Assembly: GCA_002429425.1 (NCBI GenBank)
Contig: DIZR01000083.1
Location: 4,149 to 18,043, forward strand
DNA from: Patescibacteria group bacterium UBA6023
GTDB taxonomy: Bacteria; Patescibacteriota; Minisyncoccia; Phycocordibacterales; UBA6899
Reading direction: 5' to 3'
DNA: 13,895 nt
Shown in pieces: positions 1 to 7,119 of the stretch. Under the pieces are notes generated by a model that searched no databases, was not told the DNA's origin, and worked only from the letters and a program-made list of their open reading frames with translations. Position 1 is the first letter of the stretch; every line of letters begins with the position of its first letter. A program made the position numbers and the translations under genes.

Positions 1-183
1 TCCTACACAAACTATCTTGGAGAGATTGAGATACTACTCATACTCGGAATTGTCGGACTCCTGAAGTGGTTAAAAAAAATTAATTCGCATTGCGTTGCGC
101 AACATGTTTGCACTTATGCCAGTATGTTGGTGTTGAGTTCCGCTTTATGCTTGTTGTTTGCTAGAATGTGTATATATGGATAA
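1..183 (+). CDS. Possible C-terminal end of a membrane protein (partial)
   Basis: An open frame enters from the left edge and stops at TAA 181-183, giving 60 residues. It contains two hydrophobic stretches: residues 9-22 (IEILLILGIVGLLK), followed by the basic patch WLKK, and roughly residues 41-55 (around MLVLSSALCLLF). This resembles the tail of a polytopic inner-membrane protein. The other two + frames close within the first 65 bases, and the minus strand carries several stops. The end overlaps the next gene by 8 bases (ATG 176, TAA 181). The family cannot be recognised from this much, and the second half (Cys-rich, codon use not distinctive) could be chance. An A8 run near 71-79 is a possible slippage site, so the true stop could lie elsewhere. 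Confidence 0.4.
   Translation, partial: SYTNYLGEIEILLILGIVGLLKWLKKINSHCVAQHVCTYASMLVLSSALCLLFARMCIYG
159..167 (+). promoter_or_regulatory. Extended -10 promoter element for the exported Cys-pair protein
   Basis: TGCTAGAAT reads as TG-n-TAGAAT, an extended -10 with one mismatch to TATAAT. Only 8 bases separate it from ATG 176. No convincing -35 lies 16-18 bases upstream, which is normal for extended -10 promoters. Transcription would begin at or next to the ATG, giving a nearly leaderless mRNA. The same arrangement occurs ahead of the genes at 1576, 4014 and 7915, which raises confidence. Confidence 0.5.
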
Positions 184-1351
184 AAAAGTTATTATTGCGT
201 TGGTTTTTTTCTTTGGATTCCTCCTTACTGGTGCGAGTGCATCAGCAAATGTTTTTTCTAATGGAATGATAATTTCTCCTGCACAGCAAGCTACTACGAC
301 GAATAGTATTCATACTTTACGCTCCCTTCGGCGTGGAATGTATGGAGATGATGTTCGAGAATTACAGCGAACATTACATACTATTTCTGAAATTTATCCG
401 AGCGGTCTCGTGACGGGCTATTTTGGTTCCCAGACTGAGGCTGCGGTGAAACGTCTCCAGATAAAGGAAGGAATTGTCACCTCCGGAAGTCTCGAGATGA
501 CCGGCTTTGGTCAGGCGGGACCCAAAACACTCCTCTTTTTGAGTCTCGTTGTGCTTAAACAAAATTGTCCGAATGCAGAAGGATCGTCGCGTCAAGCGTG
601 TCTTGAAAATTATTATGAACATTATGGAATAATGTATGGAGTAGCACACGCACTTTCTCTTCTTGATGCGCAGATCAAGCATGAGCCACTTTTTGCTGGT
701 GCATGTCATGCCGTCATGCATCACATTGCGCACATCGCAGTGCATGAATATGGAACATTTGGTGAAGCATTTTTGCATGGAAATACGGAGTGCCAAAATG
801 GTTATTATCATGGCGTTGTCGAAGAATTTCTACGGAACGAAAATCTCAATACACTTTCCGCCGGTGATATACGAAATTTTTGTAATCAAACTGCTCACAC
901 TTCTTCCTCATCGACCGCGGAACTAAATTGTGTTCATGGTATTGGACACGCACTGGTGTACATGACTCGCGATGATCTTCCGCGCGCACTCGTGCGTTGT
1001 GGTGATTTTCTGGATGACCATCTGCGTAGTCAATGTGCGACGGGAGCATTTATGCAGCACACATTTATTAGCGCAACGAGTAGTAGTTCTCTCGAAACAG
1101 TAAAAAATGATCCAGCATTTCGCTGTGTACAGATGCTCGGAAATCAGGATGAGTGTTGGATCACACTCTCCGCGATCGTAATAGGCAAAAAAGAGAATAA
1201 TACTTCCATGGCACTCCAATTTTGCCATTCGCTTGCAAGCACCACGTACCGTACAAAATGCACTGAGGGGGTAACGGAGCAGGGGCTTATGCAGTCACGA
1301 GCGGAAATAGCAATCCCTAAAGCCGCACCTCTTACACCAAGTACAAAGTGA
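176..1351 (+). CDS. Exported peptidoglycan-binding protein with a six-fold cysteine-pair repeat region
   Basis: The protein has 391 residues. Residues 1-24 form a signal peptide: MDKK, a hydrophobic core, then an ASASA-type cleavage region. Residues 50-122 match a PG_binding_1 domain (LRRGMYGDDVRELQRTL, then GYFGSQTEAAVKRLQ), so the mature protein probably sits on the cell wall. The rest holds all 12 cysteines in six successive pairs: C131/C142, C177/C206, C236/C252, C275/C287, C317/C327 and C350/C362. Several second cysteines are followed by C-x-x-G (CQNGYYHG, CVHGIGHA, CATGAF, CTEGV). Histidines cluster at 178-190 (CHAVMHHIAHIAVH) and at 254-258 (HGIGH), which could bind a metal or haem. 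The even cysteine count in an exported protein suggests disulfides. ATG 176 is preferred over the upstream in-frame TTG 158 because it starts the signal peptide properly and lies just after an extended -10. I do not know a named family for the repeat region; its function is unassigned. Confidence 0.85.
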   Translation: MDKKVIIALVFFFGFLLTGASASANVFSNGMIISPAQQATTTNSIHTLRSLRRGMYGDDVRELQRTLHTISEIYPSGLVTGYFGSQTEAAVKRLQIKEGIVTSGSLEMTGFGQAGPKTLLFLSLVVLKQNCPNAEGSSRQACLENYYEHYGIMYGVAHALSLLDAQIKHEPLFAGACHAVMHHIAHIAVHEYGTFGEAFLHGNTECQNGYYHGVVEEFLRNENLNTLSAGDIRNFCNQTAHTSSSSTAELNCVHGIGHALVYMTRDDLPRALVRCGDFLDDHLRSQCATGAFMQHTFISATSSSSLETVKNDPAFRCVQMLGNQDECWITLSAIVIGKKENNTSMALQFCHSLASTTYRTKCTEGVTEQGLMQSRAEIAIPKAAPLTPSTK

Positions 1352-1363
1352 AATGAGGAAAAT

Positions 1364-1571
1364 ATGATGGGTGGAGAAGATTTTGCAATGTCGAAGCAAT
1401 CATATGTGAATATGGGCAGACATTTTTGTTATCTCTCCAATTGTTGCCATCATCGGAAGTAAGTACGACGTCAATTTTTTCTCAGCAAAATCACTCATCA
1501 TCCTTATTGTTGTGATTATGGTTTCTGTAAAATATTTCAACAGACTCTGTGAATTTTCTTTGATATACTAA
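1364..1571 (+). pseudogene. Small two-helix membrane protein gene interrupted by a frameshift (candidate)
   Basis: A GAGG Shine-Dalgarno site at 1355-1358 sits 5 bases before ATG 1364. That frame codes 32 residues (MMGGEDFAMSKQSYVNM...) and stops at 1460. From about 1410 a different frame, with no start codon of its own, stays open to TAA 1569-1571. It reads WADIFVISPIVAIIGS, then SAKSLIILIVVIMVSVKYF, which are two convincing membrane segments with a basic end. Joining the two frames near 1411-1413 (skipping one base) gives a coherent protein of roughly 68 residues: a hydrophilic start, two helices and a short tail. The simplest reading is a small membrane-protein gene carrying a single-base indel, either a real mutation or a sequencing error. 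It starts 12 bases after the upstream gene's stop codon, so it would have been co-transcribed. Alternatively, the 32-residue ORF is spurious and the hydrophobic frame is chance. Confidence 0.35.
1561..1569 (+). promoter_or_regulatory. Extended -10 promoter of the P-type ATPase gene
   Basis: TGATATACT reads as TG-n-TATACT, one mismatch from TATAAT, and ends 6 bases before ATG 1576. The region 16-18 bases upstream has no TTGACA-like hexamer. With a start point about 7 bases past the -10, the first transcribed base would be at the ATG, so the mRNA would be leaderless. No Shine-Dalgarno site is present (AAAGTA precedes the ATG). Spacing and hexamer match the element before 7915. Confidence 0.55.
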
Positions 1572-1575
1572 AGTA

Positions 1576-3927
1576 ATGAGTTTACCGGATCGGAAAAAAA
1601 TCAAAGAACTGAGCTACATTTTTTCACGAAATATTTTCCTTCTTACGAACGGGGTGATCGCGGTCGTTGTTGCACTTCTTTTTGTATTCGGGGATACGCA
1701 GGCAGCAGTATTTCTTGGTTTTGTACTTGTGCTCAATATGGTACTTGGGCTCGGGCAAGACATTCGTGCGTGGCTTGCACTTGAGAACCTTCAGTTACTT
1801 ACCGCCCCACACATCCTACGAGTGAAGGACGATCAATCCGAAGAATCGGTGCTTGTTGAAGAAATCAAAACAGGAGATTTGGTAAAATGCAAAACAGGAG
1901 ATCAAATTCCTTGTGATGGAATTATTGTCCACGCAGATTCACTCGAGTTAAATGAAGGGCTTATTACTGGAGAGTCGACATCGCTTCCACGAAAGGAAGG
2001 TGAACAGGTGCTTGCGGGGAGTATTATTACTTCTGGCTCATGCGTCATGCGTGCCGCAGGTATATTTGGCGAGAGTCGTATCGCGCGAATGACGGAAGGA
2101 ATAAAGAGTTATTCCGTCACACAAAGCCCTATTCAGCGTGCAGCGGGTATGGCCATTACTTATTCAGGTTACGTACTTATTGTAGTAATTCTTTTTGTCG
2201 TAGGACGTGGTTTCATTTTTCAAGAATCAAATTTGCTTATCGTGAAAGAGATTGGTGCACTTGCAAGCACAATGGTTCCGCAAGGTCTTGCCTTTTCGAT
2301 GACGCTACTTTTTGCTTATGGTGCAGCGCATCTTTTTCGTCAAAACGTCCTTCTGCAGGAAGTGAATGCAACCGAAAAACTTGGTCGTATAAAAAATCTT
2401 TGCATGGACAAGACGGGAACACTTACCGAGAATACCCTTGTTGTTGAGCGTATGGAAATTCCTGCGGGTGCCACGAAAGAAGATGCAGAAAAAATGACCG
2501 CAGCGTACATTTTCGGTTCAGCAAATTCGTCCCAAACAACGCTTGCCATCAAGGAATTTAGTGACTATCAGTATTCCGGAAATATTTTTGAGGCATTGCC
2601 GTTTTCATCGTGGACTTCATATGGTGCAGTGCGCACCGAGGAGGATGGTGTTTCGGTGGTCGTGCTTGCCGGTGCACCAGAGCGCATCCTTCCATATGTC
2701 CGTAATGCAGAAAAACGGGAATGGTTGCAAAAACTTCTTGACACAGAAGCGGGGCAAGGGAAGCGGGTTTTTTGTGTTGCACGTTTTGCTGCTGAAAGCA
2801 TTCCGGAAAATCTTGCGAGTTTTGATATTACTCCGCTTGCGGTATTTCTTTTTGCTCCGAAGCTTCGTCCGGGAATTAATGATGCAATTGATTTTTTTCA
2901 GAAGCGAGGCACGCGCATTCGAATTATTTCCGGAGATCATCCCGAAACCGTCCGCGCCATTGCCACACTTGCAGGTGTCGAGCATTGCGACAAGGTAACA
3001 ACCGGAAATGAAATGGAGCAGTGGACTTTGGATGATTTCAAAAAATACGCGAAGGAGTACACGATTTTTGCGCGTACCTTTCCCGAACAAAAAGAAAAAA
3101 TTATCGAAGCACTCAAGAGCAATGGATTTACCGCGATGGTCGGCGATGGTGCAAATGATGCGCTGGCAATTAAGAAGGCTGATTTGGGCATTGCGATGTG
3201 GGAGGGTGCACCCGCAACGAGGCAGATCGCATCGGTCGTGCTTATGAATAATAGCTTTACCGCACTTCCAGGAGGGGTCGAGCTTGCCGATAGTATCATC
3301 AAAAATGCAGAAATCTTTGCCAGTATATTTTTCAATTTTGCGTTTGTCGGTTTCTTCCTTTTTTGTATTGTAAGTATCTTTGGATATCCATATCCTCTTT
3401 CACCTTTAAATATTACGCTCATCAATTATTTTGCAGTAGGGTTACCTGGAATTCTTGTGTCGTATTGGACAATTCGCCCTGCGAATAAATCGGTTGCACC
3501 AAATGGTGAAAGATTTCTTTCGAAAGTGCTTCCATTTACTATTTATTCCGCAGTGTTACAGGTGATTACTATTGGAATGATTTTTCTACTTTCTCCCGAG
3601 TCAATGAGAGTTAGTGGGTCGGATCTCTACGTCCTGCTTGCTTCCATCGTTGTTGGGTCAATCTTTTTTTTCTTTACTCCTTGGGTATATCGTGGAGTAC
3701 TCGCGACGACGCAAGTACGAGAACTATGCTTTCTCGTTATTGGGGAAATATTCCTGCTCTTCGCTGTTTTTCAGTTGCCGTTTCTTCTTCGGTTTTTTGA
3801 TGTCAGTGGAACGATTCCACCACTTACCGCTTTTGGGTATCCTACGGTAATTCTCTTGATATATACAATTCTTCAGTATTTTCTTGCACGCTTCTTCGGA
3901 AACCGAGCACGAAATAACGGTTTGTAG
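1576..3927 (+). CDS. Cation-transporting P-type ATPase, CtpE-like (probable calcium pump)
   Basis: The protein has 783 residues and a complete P-type ATPase layout. M1-M2 lie at about 17-60, followed by the actuator domain with TGES at 131-134. M3-M4 lie at about 194-250. The phosphorylation loop is DKTGT at 278-282, with Asp278 as the phospho-acceptor. The nucleotide domain contains AGAPE (365-369), where most relatives have KGAxE. The hinge motif GDGAND is at 523-528. About six helices lie between 580 and 772. The core sequences (IRAWLALENLQLLTAP; LCMDKTGTLTENTLVVE) and the length resemble mycobacterial CtpE, known as a calcium transporter needed for envelope integrity. There is no heavy-metal CPx motif. 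The M4 motif is PQGL (235-238) rather than PEGL, so ion specificity is uncertain. ATP hydrolysis would drive ion movement across the cytoplasmic membrane. The start is supported by the extended -10 just upstream. Confidence 0.92.
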   Translation: MSLPDRKKIKELSYIFSRNIFLLTNGVIAVVVALLFVFGDTQAAVFLGFVLVLNMVLGLGQDIRAWLALENLQLLTAPHILRVKDDQSEESVLVEEIKTGDLVKCKTGDQIPCDGIIVHADSLELNEGLITGESTSLPRKEGEQVLAGSIITSGSCVMRAAGIFGESRIARMTEGIKSYSVTQSPIQRAAGMAITYSGYVLIVVILFVVGRGFIFQESNLLIVKEIGALASTMVPQGLAFSMTLLFAYGAAHLFRQNVLLQEVNATEKLGRIKNLCMDKTGTLTENTLVVERMEIPAGATKEDAEKMTAAYIFGSANSSQTTLAIKEFSDYQYSGNIFEALPFSSWTSYGAVRTEEDGVSVVVLAGAPERILPYVRNAEKREWLQKLLDTEAGQGKRVFCVARFAAESIPENLASFDITPLAVFLFAPKLRPGINDAIDFFQKRGTRIRIISGDHPETVRAIATLAGVEHCDKVTTGNEMEQWTLDDFKKYAKEYTIFARTFPEQKEKIIEALKSNGFTAMVGDGANDALAIKKADLGIAMWEGAPATRQIASVVLMNNSFTALPGGVELADSIIKNAEIFASIFFNFAFVGFFLFCIVSIFGYPYPLSPLNITLINYFAVGLPGILVSYWTIRPANKSVAPNGERFLSKVLPFTIYSAVLQVITIGMIFLLSPESMRVSGSDLYVLLASIVVGSIFFFFTPWVYRGVLATTQVRELCFLVIGEIFLLFAVFQLPFLLRFFDVSGTIPPLTAFGYPTVILLIYTILQYFLARFFGNRARNNGL

Positions 3928-3992
3928 GAATAGGTGGCATGTATGATATGGTGGAACTTTCAATATTACGATAAAGTTTTTTCCTCGTGATG

Positions 3993-4001
3993 TGCTATAT
4001 T
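3993..4001 (+). promoter_or_regulatory. Extended -10 promoter of the glycosyltransferase pair
   Basis: TGCTATATT reads as TG-n-TATATT and ends 12 bases before ATG 4014, predicting a leader of about 5 bases. It also decides the start: an in-frame ATG at 3987 lies upstream of this element and would not be on the transcript. No clear -35 hexamer and no Shine-Dalgarno site are present. Confidence 0.5.
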
Positions 4002-4013
4002 AAATTCATTACA

Positions 4014-4700
4014 ATGAAAAAGATTTCCTGCATCATTCCCGCACATGACGAAGCAAAGAGTATCGCACACACACTTTCCGTTGTTGCTCCGCTTGTCGGT
4101 ACATATCTTTATGAGGTTATCGCTGTTGATGATGCATCTCGCGATGATACCAAGAAGATTATACAAACATTTCCCCTTATTCATCTCATTCAGCATTCTC
4201 TGAACGAAGGAAAGAGTAAGAGTGTTGCTGATGGAATTAACGCCGCACAGGGTGAGTATATTTTCTTACTTGATGCGGATCTTCAGTTTTTGAATTCACA
4301 AAATATCATCGACTTAATTGAGCCGATTGAACGAGGGATATCTGATGTTACGATAAGCTATAGAAAAAATGCATGGCCACTTTTCCCATTTAAAAAAATT
4401 GATTACCTGTCAGGTGAAAGAATTTTGCCTAAAAAAAGCCTTGTTGCCTCACTTTCAGAGATGGCGTTGCTCCCGAATTATGGACTTGAAGTGTTTCTCA
4501 ATAGAATTATTATTCATAATAATATGAGTATTTCTGTTGTACAATGGTCAAATGTGGAAAATGATTTTAACCAAAATAAACATGGATGGTTGAAGGGGGT
4601 ACAAATTATTATAAAAATATGGTGGAATGTTCTTTCTGTGGTATCTATTTTTGAAATGTATTCACAAAATATCCGTATGCAAAAATTACTCATTCGTTAA
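4014..4700 (+). CDS. Family 2 glycosyltransferase (first of a pair)
   Basis: The protein has 228 residues. The GT-A fold opens with MKKISCIIPAHDEAKSI, the usual GT2 start. VDDASRDDT holds the nucleotide-binding Asp pair (39-40), and LDADL holds the DxD metal-binding motif (Asp87, Asp89). The order and spacing resemble the compact dolichol-phosphate-mannose-synthase-like group, but there are no C-terminal membrane helices, so it is probably a soluble or peripheral enzyme using a nucleotide sugar. The donor and acceptor cannot be told from sequence. It is followed after one base by a second GT2 gene, so the two are co-transcribed and probably act in the same glycan or glycolipid pathway. ATG 4014 is chosen because it gives the canonical N-terminus and follows the extended -10. 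The C-terminal half (about residues 110-228) is poorly conserved and contains WWNVLSVVSIF, possibly membrane-touching. Confidence 0.88.
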   Translation: MKKISCIIPAHDEAKSIAHTLSVVAPLVGTYLYEVIAVDDASRDDTKKIIQTFPLIHLIQHSLNEGKSKSVADGINAAQGEYIFLLDADLQFLNSQNIIDLIEPIERGISDVTISYRKNAWPLFPFKKIDYLSGERILPKKSLVASLSEMALLPNYGLEVFLNRIIIHNNMSISVVQWSNVENDFNQNKHGWLKGVQIIIKIWWNVLSVVSIFEMYSQNIRMQKLLIR

Positions 4701-4701
4701 T

Positions 4702-5436
4702 ATGAAACTTAGTATTATTATTCCGGCATATAATGAAGAATCACGAATCGGTGATTGCTTGCGGTCTATCCAGGCGGAGATTTCACGTACTACTTGTGAC
4801 ACTGAGGTTATTGTAGTGAATAACGCAAGCACGGATGGAACAAAGAAAGTAATAGAATCCTTTGCAAACGTCACGGTCATTGATGAACTACGCAAGGGAA
4901 TTGTGTTCGCCCGCGCGACTGGGTTTGATTTATCTCGCGGAGATATTATCGCGAACATTGATGCGGACACGAGAATGCCCATTGGATGGATTTCAAAGGT
5001 TGAAAGAGAGTTTAGTAAAGATAATGATCTCGTAGCATTGAGTGGTCCGTTTATTTACTATGATCTTTCGGTTGGTTCTCGGACGCTCATAAAAATATTT
5101 TATGCATTTGGATTTGTCTCACATTTATTTAATCAGCACGTATTAAAAGTCGGCGCAATGTTGCAAGGAGGAAATTTTGTTGTTCGACGTGACGCGCTTT
5201 TGCAGATTGATGGGTATGATACGACCATAGAATTTTATGGGGAAGACACGGATATTGCACGACGCATTTCACGAGTAGGAAAAGTGAAGTGGACATTTGC
5301 ACTTCCAATGTATACATCAGGAAGAAGGTTGCGCGAGGAAGGGATCATTCGTACTGGAGGAAAATATGCGCTAAATTATTTTTGGACAATATTCCTTAAA
5401 AAACCATTTTCAGAAAAATACGTTGATTTTCGTTAA
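4702..5436 (+). CDS. Family 2 glycosyltransferase (second of a pair)
   Basis: The protein has 244 residues. MKLSIIIPAYNEESRI starts the GT-A fold. VVNNASTDGT (39-48) is the nucleotide-binding loop, with Asn where the first gene has Asp. NIDADT holds the DxD motif (Asp87, Asp89). MLQGGNFVVRRDAL followed by FYGEDTDIARR is the typical GT2 acceptor/catalytic region; the ED-x-D cluster supplies the likely catalytic base. A moderately hydrophobic stretch near 131-145 (KIFYAFGFVSHLF) may contact the membrane. It begins one base after the previous stop codon with no Shine-Dalgarno site, which suggests translational coupling. In-frame upstream starts from 4627 would overlap the previous gene by over 70 bases and put residues before the canonical N-terminus, so they are not used. 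The substrate is unknown. Confidence 0.9.
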   Translation: MKLSIIIPAYNEESRIGDCLRSIQAEISRTTCDTEVIVVNNASTDGTKKVIESFANVTVIDELRKGIVFARATGFDLSRGDIIANIDADTRMPIGWISKVEREFSKDNDLVALSGPFIYYDLSVGSRTLIKIFYAFGFVSHLFNQHVLKVGAMLQGGNFVVRRDALLQIDGYDTTIEFYGEDTDIARRISRVGKVKWTFALPMYTSGRRLREEGIIRTGGKYALNYFWTIFLKKPFSEKYVDFR

Positions 5437-5636
5437 GGAAAGAACACACAAAGTACTTTACGTATTATAATTTGTATAAGTCTTTTAAAAGCGAATCCTC
5501 AATATTTACTGGTATCTGTGCCTAAAAAGCCTCTTTGCTTAGGGGGTGAAGTATCGGGGTATGTTAATATTTGTGTCTAAGGGTGAAACAAAAGTGTCTT
5601 GTCGTGCGTATTATAGGTGCATCTTATTGAAGGAAT
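5437..5636 (+). promoter_or_regulatory. Regulatory region before the ECF sigma cassette
   Basis: This 200-base stretch has no gene. The nonamer CGTATTATA occurs twice, at 5461-5469 and 5607-5615. The first copy overlaps a perfect TATAAT (5466-5471). G/A-rich motifs lie 15-17 bases before each copy: GGAAAGAAC at 5437-5445 and GGGTGAAAC at 5581-5589. This spacing resembles ECF-type promoters (GGAAC-like -35), so one or both could be autoregulated. Two perfect 10-base palindromes, AAAGTACTTT (5450-5459) and CTTTTAAAAG (5482-5491), are possible operators or simply A+T-rich symmetry. AGGGGGTGAA (5541-5550) and AAGGGTGAA (5579-5587) form an approximate direct repeat 37 bases apart. The sigma gene has an AGGA site two bases before its ATG, unlike the leaderless genes elsewhere in the window. 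Confidence 0.35.
5521..5543 (+). other. Hairpin in the sigma leader region
   Basis: CCTAA (5521-5525) pairs with TTAGG (5539-5543), and AAAG (5526-5529) pairs with CTTT (5533-5536), around a CCT loop with a two-base bulge. No T-run follows, so it is not an intrinsic terminator. It could be the end of the upstream operon's mRNA or a regulatory structure. Confidence 0.3.
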
Positions 5637-6203
5637 ATGTTGACCAACGAACTCACTGACGCAGAAATCGTCGAACAATCCTTAAACAATAAGGAGCTTT
5701 TTGCGGTGATCATTGAAAGATATGCAGAGCGGCTTGCCCGGTATGCACGACGACTTGGCGTTCGACGCACTGAGGATGTTGAAGATCTCCTCCAGGAGGT
5801 TTTCTTGAAGACCTATCAAAATTTGAATGCATTTGATTCAACATTTTCTTTTTCTGCATGGATCTATCGCATTATGCATAATGAAACTATCAGTTTTTTT
5901 AGAAAACGGAGCATTCGTCCCGAGGGAAATATGGAGGAGGATAGTGAGTCCATACTCGCACTTATCAGCGATGAGGAAGATGTTCTCGAACAGCTTGAAA
6001 AACAATCGGATGGCGAGCATGTACACCGCGCACTCGATCAGATTGATTTTAAATATAAAGAAATACTCGTGTTGCGATTTTTTGAACAACGTGAGTATGC
6101 GGAGATCTCTGATATTTTGGAGATACCGATTGGCTCTGTTGCAACACTCATTCATCGCGCAAAGAAGGTACTTCGGAAAGAGTTGGGATATCTTGCAAAA
6201 TAA
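5637..6203 (+). CDS. RNA polymerase sigma factor, ECF type
   Basis: The protein has 188 residues, the normal size for a two-domain ECF sigma factor. Region 2 spans about 22-92: YAERLARYARRLG, the DVEDLLQEVFLKTY core-binding helix (47-60) and SAWIYRIMHN, the -10 recognition helix. An acidic linker (97-127) follows. Region 4 spans about 128-183, with the helix-turn-helix EYAEISDILEIPIGSVATLI (153-172) and the basic tail HRAKKVLRKEL that reads the -35. It would direct RNA polymerase to a small regulon, probably envelope-related, and may control its own cassette. The stop is followed after one base by the start of a three-helix membrane protein, the usual place for its anti-sigma factor. The AGGA site is only 2 bases from ATG 5637; TTG 5640 would be better spaced and is a possible alternative start. 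Confidence 0.93.
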   Translation: MLTNELTDAEIVEQSLNNKELFAVIIERYAERLARYARRLGVRRTEDVEDLLQEVFLKTYQNLNAFDSTFSFSAWIYRIMHNETISFFRKRSIRPEGNMEEDSESILALISDEEDVLEQLEKQSDGEHVHRALDQIDFKYKEILVLRFFEQREYAEISDILEIPIGSVATLIHRAKKVLRKELGYLAK

Positions 6204-6204
6204 T

Positions 6205-7119
6205 ATGGAAAATAAAAAACAATCACACACGGAATCGCTTGTCACAAAAACATTCTCGCGCATAGAAACCGAGCATATTTCTCCGCGTCCCAAATGGGAA
6301 TTTTGGGTTACCGAGAAAGCTTTCTGGGGATTCTTCTGCATATCAGTGTTGATCGGCGCAGCTGCCATTGCTGCAGTGATTTTTACGTTCCAGAATATTG
6401 GGTGGAAATTTTATCTCGCGACAGAGAATGATTTTTCAACATTACTTTTTACCTCCCTTCCATATCTTTGGGTGGGTGCGATTACTATTTTTACGGGAAT
6501 TGCATATTATAATTTCCGCCACACGAAACGCGGCTATCGTCACTCGCTTATTCTTATCTTATTTTCATCGATAACAGCAAGCACCCTTCTGGGCATTCTT
6601 TTTTATGCATTTGGATTTGGAGATTTTGTGGATGAAGAGATCGGAGGACGAATCCCATTTCATCGATCGATTATGATGGAGGAGCGCAGTCGCTGGTCAC
6701 AGCCATTGCGTGGTGCGTTGGGTGGCGAGGTGCTGTATCTTGATGAGCGTGGTGATTTCACTCTACGTGCCTTTGATGGGAAGGAATGGCTTGTTGATTC
6801 CTCGGACCTCACGGAGGATGATCGGGAGGTTCTGCGTAATCATTCGCAGGTACGCATCGTCGGAGTTCCATTTGCCGAATCGGCAAGTTCAACGGGAAAG
6901 TTTCACGCATGTTTTATTTTTTCTTGGGAAGTTGTTGGACGATCCCCTTGGGGTCCGCCAGCACTTCTTGTTGCAACAAGCGCTGCACGAATAGTCTCTC
7001 GTGATAATGAAAGAAATATTTTTGAGATGCGTAGTAATAAGTGTAGGGGCGTACGACCTTACGATGCATTACAAAAAGTGCGAAATATAAAACAAACCAC
7101 AACACATGAAACACAATAA
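6205..7119 (+). CDS. Three-helix membrane protein, probable anti-sigma factor
   Basis: The protein has 304 residues. A short cytoplasmic N-terminus (1-38) precedes three membrane segments at about 40-62, 84-101 and 113-137. A C-terminal domain of about 165 residues follows. With the N-terminus inside, that domain lies outside the cytoplasmic membrane. It contains beta-rich sequence (GGEVLYLDERGDFTLRAFDG, then VRIVGVPF). The gene starts one base after the sigma stop and overlaps the next gene by 14 bases, so the three are coupled. Position and topology suggest it holds the sigma factor at the membrane and releases it on an external signal. It lacks the HxxxCxxC zinc motif of classical ZAS anti-sigma factors, and no sigma-binding fold is obvious in its first 38 residues, so the role rests on context. 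Translation in this frame could be traced back to 5827, but that would lie inside the sigma gene; ATG 6205 is clearly preferable. Confidence 0.75.
   Translation: MENKKQSHTESLVTKTFSRIETEHISPRPKWEFWVTEKAFWGFFCISVLIGAAAIAAVIFTFQNIGWKFYLATENDFSTLLFTSLPYLWVGAITIFTGIAYYNFRHTKRGYRHSLILILFSSITASTLLGILFYAFGFGDFVDEEIGGRIPFHRSIMMEERSRWSQPLRGALGGEVLYLDERGDFTLRAFDGKEWLVDSSDLTEDDREVLRNHSQVRIVGVPFAESASSTGKFHACFIFSWEVVGRSPWGPPALLVATSAARIVSRDNERNIFEMRSNKCRGVRPYDALQKVRNIKQTTTHETQ

Noticed and set aside
2617..3425. Two overlapping minus-strand open frames of about 160 codons opposite the ATPase gene
   Set aside because: They are antisense to the nucleotide and phosphorylation domains, which are clearly coding on the + strand; their translations show no domain features.
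3900..3923. AAACCG/CGGTTT inverted repeat at the end of the ATPase gene, considered as a terminator
   Set aside because: The 6-base stem has a 12-base loop and only TTTG after it, and it overlaps the coding end; too weak to call.
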